Below, one piece after another: positions 56,727-64,000 of a DNA stretch of 64,000 nucleotides. The notes under the pieces are model-generated. The model was not told the origin of the DNA. It did no database searches and was given only the letters and a program-made list of their open reading frames with translations. Numbering within the stretch: the stretch's first letter is position 1; each line of letters begins with the position of its first letter. Made by a program: the position numbers and the translations under genes. Source of the stretch: Cliona cf. orientalis (lineage: Eukaryota; Porifera; Demospongiae; Clionaida; Clionaidae); contig OZ005701.1 of assembly GCA_963930775.1 (NCBI GenBank), positions 3,231,669-3,295,668 of the forward strand. The letters are read 5' to 3'.

Positions 56727-58769
56727 ATGGCAGAAGGTCAAGTAAAGCAAATTCTAGAAAAGGAAGTCACTTGTGCTCTCTGTCTAGACCTCTTCAAGGA
56801 GCCAAAGAAGCTTCCTTGTGACCATGTCTACTGTAGAGATTGCCTCAGAGGTCTGGCTCTTCGTAGCCTCAATGCAACCATCTCCTGCCCAGAATGTCGT
56901 ACCGTGACTCATGTACCGGATAATGATGTCAATAAATTTTCAACTGCTTTTCGTATCAACCGTTTCATTGAAGCATTTCAACAAGTGCAAGTACGAGCGG
57001 AAGCTGCTAGCACTGACTCTCCTGTCGTCACTGAAATGTGCCAGGTTCACCCAACCCAACAATTAGCTATCTACTGTGAAACATGTAAGAAACAGGTTTG
57101 TCGAGATTGTGTGCTCATGACAAAGCAACATACAAGTCACAAGTATGGCTTCTTTGACGAAGTGGCACCGAAGTATCGCAAGCAACTTACAAGCAAGATG
57201 TCCCAGATTACTGCACGAGAGTCATCTATTTCAAATGCCTTAGGAGAAATTGTAGCAGCAGAAACCAATGTCGAAAACCATGCACAAAAGTGCCAAGATG
57301 ATATCGAGCATGCTTTTGAGGAGCTAATTTCAGTTCTACAAACCTGCAAACAGGCGATGAAGGATGAAGCAACAGCATACTACAGTTCTGTTACTGGTGT
57401 CTTTGATCGACAAAAAGAGCGCTTGAAAGAAATTCAGGGGAAAATCAAGTCAGTGGCTGCTTCAATTGATACCATCTTACCAGATGATGACAAAAGTTTC
57501 CTCATGAAAATGGACTCAACATTAGAAGGAATTAGTAATCTACAAAAGAAATTTCAAGCAGCATCACTTACCGTAACCATGCCTCAGCTAATAGCAATGC
57601 CAGCAGTTGACACAGCCACGTTCACAAGATATACAAAGAAATACTGCTCTCTTTATAAACTAGCAGATGCAAGGATGTGCTCAGTTGATAGCTCATCATT
57701 TATAGATGCAAAGCTGTTTGTTGGTCAGCAGTTGTCATTTACTCTCACCCTTTATGATTCAAGTGGCAATATTAGTGTAGGAGAAAATAAGATTGATGTC
57801 AATTTTCAAGAAAATTGTTCAATGAATAGTAAGCTAGAACCAATCACTCAAGGTCACATAAAGGTCACTTTGACTCTAGAGAGACGAGGACGACACCAAC
57901 TGAGGGTGATAGTAAATGGAGCACACATCAAGGATAGCCCTTTCACAGTTTCTGTCCATATGCCACCCAATCTTCTATCAAGACCTGTGGCTATAATATC
58001 TGACCTGGACCGACCAGCTGGCTTAGTTTATTCACAAGCTGAAGATAAGATTTTTGCTGCTTTAATGGGTGAGCACAGAGTTATAAAATGTCAAGTAGAT
58101 TCCAAATTTTGTGTAAAACAACACGAGTTTATTAAACTCAATCTAGTGCATGAAATAACACATGACGAAGCTCTCGATACTTTCTTTGCAACTACCCTGG
58201 AACATCAACTCCACAAATTAAGTAGTGATGGAAGGATAATCAAAACTGTTGGTCAGATGGGAAAGCGAAATGCAGAATTTGAGTACCCGAATGGACTAAG
58301 AGTGAGCAAAGAACGTGAACTTTACGTATGTGATAGCAAAAACAACCGTGTACAAGTCTTTGATTTAAGTCTCAATTTCAAGCGATCATTTGGAAAGAAA
58401 GGAGTAGGAAAAGGACAATTTGACTTTCCAGCAGATGTAGACTTCGACACAAGTGGAAGTATATATGTGGCTGATCATAATAATCACCGCATTCAAGTAT
58501 TTACACGTGCTGAACGTCACCTTCGTACTATACTTCTAGGAAATAAAACCAAAATCTCATTTCCCGTGAGTTTATTTATGCACGATGAAAACATGTATGT
58601 GACAGACTGCTTCAATCACAAAGTGTGTGTTATCAACATCTCGGGAGAGATATCAATCACAACAACATTTGGAGTTGGTTATTTGCAAACACCCAAAGGA
58701 ATCGTGATCGACAAAGCTGGTTTTGTGTACGTTGCCAGCATGAATACGTCTAAGATCATGGTGTTTTAG
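56727..58769 (+). CDS. TRIM protein: RING, B-box, coiled coil, filamin, NHL
   Basis: A single exon encodes 680 residues. The start at MAEGQVKQ is preferred over an upstream in-frame ATG (56691) because the paralogue at 59475 starts identically. Domains in order: RING (CALC ... CDHVYC ... CPEC, about 16-57), B-box (CQVHPTQQ ... CRDCV, about 105-142), coiled coil (145-270), filamin-type Ig repeat (about 310-415, ending INDSPF-like KDSPFTVSVHMPP) and NHL propeller repeats (PNGLRVSKERELYVCDSKNN, FDFPADVDFDTSGSIYVADH). This is the TRIM2/3/32/71-like architecture of cytoplasmic E3 ubiquitin ligases; in some members the NHL domain binds RNA. The substrate is unknown. Intronless structure and the tandem paralogue point to a locally expanding family. 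Confidence 0.93.
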   Translation: MAEGQVKQILEKEVTCALCLDLFKEPKKLPCDHVYCRDCLRGLALRSLNATISCPECRTVTHVPDNDVNKFSTAFRINRFIEAFQQVQVRAEAASTDSPVVTEMCQVHPTQQLAIYCETCKKQVCRDCVLMTKQHTSHKYGFFDEVAPKYRKQLTSKMSQITARESSISNALGEIVAAETNVENHAQKCQDDIEHAFEELISVLQTCKQAMKDEATAYYSSVTGVFDRQKERLKEIQGKIKSVAASIDTILPDDDKSFLMKMDSTLEGISNLQKKFQAASLTVTMPQLIAMPAVDTATFTRYTKKYCSLYKLADARMCSVDSSSFIDAKLFVGQQLSFTLTLYDSSGNISVGENKIDVNFQENCSMNSKLEPITQGHIKVTLTLERRGRHQLRVIVNGAHIKDSPFTVSVHMPPNLLSRPVAIISDLDRPAGLVYSQAEDKIFAALMGEHRVIKCQVDSKFCVKQHEFIKLNLVHEITHDEALDTFFATTLEHQLHKLSSDGRIIKTVGQMGKRNAEFEYPNGLRVSKERELYVCDSKNNRVQVFDLSLNFKRSFGKKGVGKGQFDFPADVDFDTSGSIYVADHNNHRIQVFTRAERHLRTILLGNKTKISFPVSLFMHDENMYVTDCFNHKVCVINISGEISITTTFGVGYLQTPKGIVIDKAGFVYVASMNTSKIMVF

Positions 58770-59474
58770 AATATTATTATTTCACTGCATAATGATTATG
58801 TAGCAGCTAAGATTATACATGCGTTACCAAAAATCTTGTAGCTAGTACATCCAAAGTAAAATTTGATTGTAGCTAGTACAATAATAGCATCATCAATTGC
58901 TCACTACATGCATACAATAATATGTAGCAAAATTAATTTTAGCATAGCTAGTGCTAACATGTCATTGTAGTATACCTTTTGACCACTATTGTGTATAGTC
59001 ATGGATCATAATATTATTACAATATTGTGCATAGTACGTATAATATTATTATTAATTTTGGTTTGTGTTGTCATTGTTATGCAATTATTAAACTTGAAAT
59101 TTTCTTAATTGAGAAATATGTAGTGGGAGTAGAAACCGGGGAGAATTGTGTACCGATAAGTGCACTTTGTCATCTTCTGTAATCAGCTAATAATTATGCC
59201 ATAATAATTATATCCCACCTAGATACAGTACCACCCCTCAAAGTCAGGCCCAGTAAACACGATGATGAATATAGGCACTAAGCCTCATGTTATTGATTAT
59301 CATCAAAATTATTATGAGGGTGTATCATGCATGTGATCAGCACATGTACGTGTATACAATAGTAGCTAGTATCATGGATAATATTATTATTATGGTCATA
59401 ATACTCTTAAAGTTATAGTAGCAAAACAGATAGTACCATTCGATAACTGCTCACATGTAATAATATTATGTCAT
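58770..59474. other. Spacer between TRIM paralogues
   Basis: AT-rich with no gene. A stretch at about 59110-59170 (GAGAATTGTGTACCG) matches the sequence at about 61770-61800 behind the second TRIM copy, so the 3' flank was duplicated along with the gene. Confidence 0.5.
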
Positions 59475-61504
59475 ATGGCAGAAGGTCAAGTTAAGCAAGT
59501 ATTGGAAGAAGAGCTCACTTGCGCTCTCTGTCTAGACCTCTTCAAGGAGCCAAAGAAGCTTCCTTGTGACCATGTCTACTGTAGAGATTGCCTCAGAAGT
59601 CTGGCTCTTCGCAGCCAAAATGCATCCATCTCCTGCCCAGAGTGTCACACACTGGCTCAAATACCAGACAGTGATGTCAATAATTTTCCAACAGCTTTTC
59701 GTGTCAACCGGCTCATCGAGGCATTTCAACGAGTTCACATACGAGAGGAGAACAAGGCTCATAATGTCACTGAAATGTGTCACGTCCACCCAACCCAGCA
59801 ACTAACCATCTACTGTGGAACATGCAAGAAGCAGCTTTGTCGTGATTGTGTGCTCATGATGCAAGAGCACGCAAATCACGAATATGGCTTCTTCAAGGAA
59901 ATGATAACAAAATACCGTGAGAAGTTTGCTGGTGAGATATCATTGATCAAGACACAAGAAGCTTCTATCTCAACCATTCTACAAGAAATTACATCAGAAG
60001 ATAAAAAATTGAGCACTAGTGATTGTGTACAACAGTGCCAGGATGACGTTGAGCAAGCGTTTGAGCAACTAATCTCAGTTCTCCGAGCATGTATATAAGC
60101 AGGCATTAAAAGATGAAGCAATGGCATACTATAGATCCTTCACTGAAGACTGTGATCAACAAAGAGAGCAACTGAAGGCTATTCAGAGTGAAATAAAATC
60201 AGTTGTTGCAGTCAATACTACTTCAGATGGCAATTGTTCGAGCTTCTTTACAAGAATGGAATCAACATTCGAGAAAATTAGCAATCTACAAAAGGAATTT
60301 CAAGCTGTTTCACTCACTGTACCTAAACCATGGCAAATAACACTAAAGAGTATGGATGCTGCCAAGTTGCAACAATATGTGAAGGCCAACTGCTACTTTC
60401 ACAAGCCAGCAGATGCAAAGATGTGCACGATTGCGTTTACTAATCCAAAGCTATATGTTGGTGAGCAGACCCTGAATCTCACACTTTGTGATTCCAGAGG
60501 AAATGCTAGCACTGGAGAAAACAACATCGAAATTTATTTGCTACCTCCACAAGGTAATATAATAATGGGGGTGATACCGGTACAACCACTCTCTGAAGGT
60601 CACATGAAGGTCTCTCTTACTCCATTCATCCGAGGACCACACCAGCTTCACGTGAAAGTAAATGGAGCTCACATCAAGTACAGTCCTTTCACTGTGACTG
60701 TCTGTATGCCACCTAATCTACTATCACAACCTGTAGCCACAATAGTTGAATTTGCAAGACCAGTTAGCTTAGCTTATTCTCAAGCTGAAGATAAGGTTTT
60801 TGCTACTGTCACACGTGAAGGTACAATTGCTAAAGTAGATTCACAGTTTCATTTGGAGGTAATACGATTTCCTCAAGTAAATGAAATAACACATAGTGTA
60901 GATATGAATATTTTCTATGTCACCACCACTGATAATCGACTCCATAAAATGCTCAATGATGGAAGGATAGCAAAGACAGTGGGTCGGTTTGGGAAATGGA
61001 ATGGAGAGTTCAATTTCCCAAATGGACTTAGGGTGAACAAAAGATGTGAACTATATGTCTGTGACAGTAGGAACCACCGAGTTCAAGTCTTTGATCTAGA
61101 TCTCAACTTCATGCGATCATTGGGAAGGAAAGGAGCTGGACAAGGGCAGTTCAATTCTCCGGCAGATGTCGATTTTGATTCTGTTGGTAATATTTATGTT
61201 ACTGAGCTTGATAACAATCGTATTCAAGTATTTACACCCACTGAATGCCACATTCGCATTATAATCCCTGGCAACCAAGGCTTTGGAATCATTGCATTTC
61301 GACCTGTCAGTTTACTCATGCATGATGAAAATATATACGTGACAGATGCCAACAACCACAAAGTGTACGTGGGTCATGAATACATCAGGACAGGTGGTGG
61401 CAACATTTGGGGGTGGTTTTTTGAGAAGACCTGAAGGAATCACTATTGATAGAGCTGGGTTTATCTATGTTACCAGCGATCACTCTAAAATTCTCAAGTT
61501 TTAA
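59475..61504 (+). pseudogene. Second TRIM-filamin-NHL copy, two frameshifts
   Basis: It has the same architecture as the gene at 56727. The RING half (MAEGQVKQVLEEE, CALCLDLFKEPKK), B-box and first coiled coil are open to 60098. An extra 4 bases (a TATA in TGTATATAAGCAG) shift the frame before QALKDEAMAYY. The filamin and NHL parts (SPFTVTVCMPPNLL, FNFPNGLRVNKRCELYVCD) are then open to about 61390, where a second shift occurs; homology continues (VATFGGGFLRRPEGITIDRA) to a stop at 61502-61504. Without correction only a RING-B-box-coiled-coil protein of about 207 residues would be made. A 75-base run in the RING is identical to the first gene, although the NHL part has diverged strongly. Confidence 0.8.
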
Positions 61505-61743
61505 TATCATTATAATAATATTATTTGTGCTGAAGAATTGTGAGTAGCTAGTTTAATTGTTTTTTCTACATGTAGTACAATAATATCATCATAGCAAAAT
61601 AGTGTCATTGGATCAGTACTTGATTGCACTAATACAATTATCATTGTAGTAACCTTTGGAACAGTATTATTATATTGCGTCTACATACAGTGTATAATTA
61701 ATTTTGATTTGTGATCCTATCGATAATTTAATTACTATGATAC

Positions 61744-62010
61744 TATATCCAGAACTCAGTTGAGAGCAGAACATGGGAGAACTGTGTACCGGGGAAAGCA
61801 CACTTGCTTCAATTTGTTTAAATCTATCAGCTTACTCATGTATGATGAAAACACATGTGATAGATGCCAATAACCACAAAGTGTGGGTTGTGAATGCATC
61901 ATGCAGGACAGGTACGTATAGTGGCAACATTTGGGGATGGTTTTTTGAAAAGAGTTGAAGGAATCACTATTGATAGAACTGAGTTTGTCTTGGTTCATTC
62001 TTGGTGTACA
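61744..62010 (+). pseudogene. Third TRIM/NHL 3'-end fragment
   Basis: It contains the last NHL blade and 3' flank only: TTACTCATGTATGATGAAAA, GATGCCAATAACCACAAAGT, GGCAACATTTGGGGATGG and GGAATCACTATTGATAGA, matching 61310-61460 of the second copy. It is preceded by the duplicated GAACTGTGTACCGGGG flank. It is non-functional and marks another round of local duplication. Confidence 0.75.
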
Positions 62011-62164
62011 TGATTATAATTATGTGCTTTCTATAGAGGAAAGATTATTATCATTATAGTAGCTAGTTGTTGACCCAAATCCTGTATATTCCATACTTTA
62101 TGATCACATGCCTATTTTCAGCCTGTGCTTGCATTTGAGCAAATGCAATATCATGACCTCGTAC

Positions 62165-62350
62165 ACATAGATACCATCCAATTACTTGGTGTGTGCTTCG
62201 TGGCAGACTGCCATGCAGCTCCCAGTAGCTATATATTATATACACTGGTTATGGAGAAACCTGATGGGATCTGCTAGAAACTATATACATACAATATTCG
62301 TATAGTGTTGAAGTGATCAATGTTAGAAGATATTGAAAGGGATCTTCTGA
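62165..62350 (+). pseudogene. Decayed kinase fragment related to the 46.4-kb gene
   Basis: ACCATCCAATTACTTGGTGT, GTGGCAGACTGCCATGCAGC, TCTGCTAGAAACTAT and AAGTGATCAATGTTAGAAGA follow the order of exon 2 of the kinase gene (48650-48820: VCFLPDCQLPV, DLLETISDIP, KRSILEDIA). Small insertions have destroyed the frame. No catalytic motifs remain. Confidence 0.75.
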
Positions 62351-62602
62351 TATTATAATACCATTGCTGGTAATTTAAGCTGGGCAGTTATGACATATAC
62401 TGGAATGGTTCCATGGAGGTGTTGGTGTGCATAGTGACAAGACAATTATTATACCATAGCCTTGAGGATGGGTTTAGATATCTACCTCTCACCTAAAATT
62501 CAAAGAAAGCACTCAAGATTAAGCTTACTCATGTATAGTATAAGTATACTTACAATGCACATGCAAGTACACTTATCTATATACCTCTCTATATAGGGAA
62601 CC

Positions 62603-62673
62603 ATGGATGACCCTACTCCAAACCTCAATGATAATCAAAATACTGGTAAAGATATCCTGGCAGTGGCAGGAAG
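62603..62673 (+). CDS. Possible first exon of an unknown gene
   Basis: ATG in a strong context (AACCATGG) opens MDDPTPNLNDNQNTGKDILA and reaches a good donor (GGAAG|GTAAAT) in phase 2. A nearby ATATA lies upstream. No in-phase following exon was found in the window: a candidate after an acceptor at 63180 stops after a few codons. It may continue beyond the right edge or be chance. Confidence 0.25.
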
Positions 62674-63219
62674 GTAAATAAATGATCTTAGTATTGTAAA
62701 AGGCATGTTGGAAATCATACTGGATTTAACACATGTTATACTAAGTCTTAGTACAGTACGTACAGGTTTCCTGTCAGAGGCTATAGAAGCATGGTTGAGT
62801 ATACTGAGCATCATTATACATTTCTAGATCCACATGTTGCTCCCTATCAAAATTATAATGTATTTAGAAGGCCTTTCTTATTGCTATTCCTAGTCATGAA
62901 TAAGTTAAAATTATAATAATATTATTACTGTGATGACTAATTGTCAATGAGGGATTATTTCATAATTATTATCATGAGCTGCTTCAAGTATGCATGCTGC
63001 TCATAGTGACTGTATTATGATTGTTAAGTTCATAACTTGACTATGTGTGATCATCGTGTATATTATCTATGGTGTGATGCATCACTTGTGCAGTGCATGT
63101 GCACTAGGATTGTGCAATTCTAGTTCATCAGGAACAAGCTATTGTGTAGCCTGCTAGCTTGATTCACTTTCATTATACAGAATCACCACATGTGAAAAAG
63201 ACTGAAGAACAATGGGTTT
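62674..63219. other. AT-rich, nothing recognised
   Basis: No coding frame, hairpin or transposon termini stand out. Confidence 0.4.
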
Positions 63220-63860
63220 GTATCATCTCAAGTTAGCTAGTTCCTGCAGTGCTAACAATTGCAGTGAATCTTACTCTATGGTGCTCTATTTTACTCTAGT
63301 AAGGTTCATTGCATATTATACTCTTAATATACCACCGATCACACTGTCTATATTGGTAGATTTTGTACATGTTTCTCTCGGTCTAGTCTTGGGTACCATA
63401 GGTCGGATTTTGATGGAAAGATAGCATGCAATGATAATGAACTGCAGACGAGTATTTCTAGAGAGCACATGCAATTGATTCTTAAAGCATCAATATCATA
63501 CTGTATGCATGGCATGGGATTGACTATTGCACTTCTATACATGCAATCACAATTATTAATCTTGGTCTGACTATCAAATTCATGCTGCATACTTTGCACA
63601 GCTTAAACTTTCAGTAACTTCTCACCCTCATGCAGTAAGAACCAAAGGCCGACTTTTGGGAGTCATTCTTATCAAAAACGGCTCCCAAAAGTAAGCCGTT
63701 GGTTCTTGGTGCATGAGGGAGAAAATATTTTTTCCATAATAAATACCTATAATAATACTATGATGAGGATATCAAATGCATGCATTGTTAGCAACTGCAT
63801 GCTTCGAGGGCAAGCAAATGAATTAGAGCTTTATTCCCTGGATACATACTTGCATGGTTT
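63220..63860. repeat. Repeat block B, related to 52985-53310
   Basis: It shares TAGTTCCTGCAGTGCTAA, CAGCTTAAACTTTCA, GCCGTTGGTTCTTG and TTATTCCCTGGATACAT with block A, in the same order. Within it, 63619-63723 is a hairpin with ~44-base arms (TTCTCACCCTCATGC ... GCATGAGGGAGAA and CTTTTGGGAG ... CTCCCAAAAG) that is reduced to one arm in block A. Confidence 0.75.
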
Positions 63861-64000
63861 AAGGTGAAACTGTACAGTAGGGAGCCCAGACAAATCCCCC
63901 TGATTTGGGGCATGCTTGTTGGTCAAATGAGATCAAATTCCCATGGCACCATTTGCCAGTATTGGGTAGGTGGGGCAATACATTCACAATAATATATGCA

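Overview
The window looks like nuclear DNA of a sponge, most likely a demosponge. It is AT-rich, with short GT-AG introns and a complete split POLR2A (RPB1) gene. The other genes are of kinds abundant in demosponges: an Ig-TM-death-domain receptor, a Pmp-repeat protein with a multi-pass C-terminus, a secreted amine oxidase fused to an ectodomain, a kinase-coiled-coil-Kelch protein and TRIM-filamin-NHL proteins. The species cannot be read from the sequence.

Layout. 0-3.6 kb: a five-exon Ig/TM/death-domain receptor (+), then two orphan membrane-segment exons. 3.6-9.4 kb: mostly non-coding, with a PIF/Harbinger-like MITE, a tandem duplication and a tRNA-like A/B-box segment. 9.5-15.05 kb (-): a Pmp-repeat/multi-TM gene with a young internal repeat array, a 428-bp MITE, two in-frame stops and two frameshifts. 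15-25.9 kb: repeat-rich, with dispersed and tandem repeats, several MITEs and a 1.8-kb element with ~430-bp inverted arms. 25.9-33.4 kb (+): an amine-oxidase/ectodomain fusion gene, split by a MULE-like MITE and by a ~4.8-kb tyrosine-recombinase (DIRS/Ngaro-type) retroelement fossil that itself carries a hAT-like MITE. 34.35-45.85 kb (+): POLR2A in 19 exons, all in phase. 46.4-51.5 kb (+): a kinase-coiled-coil-Kelch gene, intact in the kinase part and broken in the Kelch part. 51.5-54.2 kb: MITEs and AT-rich DNA. 54.3 kb (+): a small secreted cysteine-containing protein. 55.1-63.9 kb: a decayed copy of POLR2A exons 9-10, an intact TRIM-NHL gene, a frameshifted paralogue, a third TRIM fragment, a decayed kinase fragment and a second copy of a repeat block from 53 kb.

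The main structural result is that POLR2A piece, kinase piece and flanking repeat recur in the same order and orientation at 55.1-63.9 kb as in the intact 34.3-53.3 kb block. This points to an old tandem segmental duplication whose second copy decayed around the TRIM genes. POLR2A (6,060 coding bases) and the first TRIM gene (2,043 bases) are free of errors. The stops and frameshifts in the Pmp-like, amine-oxidase, Kelch and second TRIM genes are therefore more likely real decay, or one allele, than poor sequence quality.
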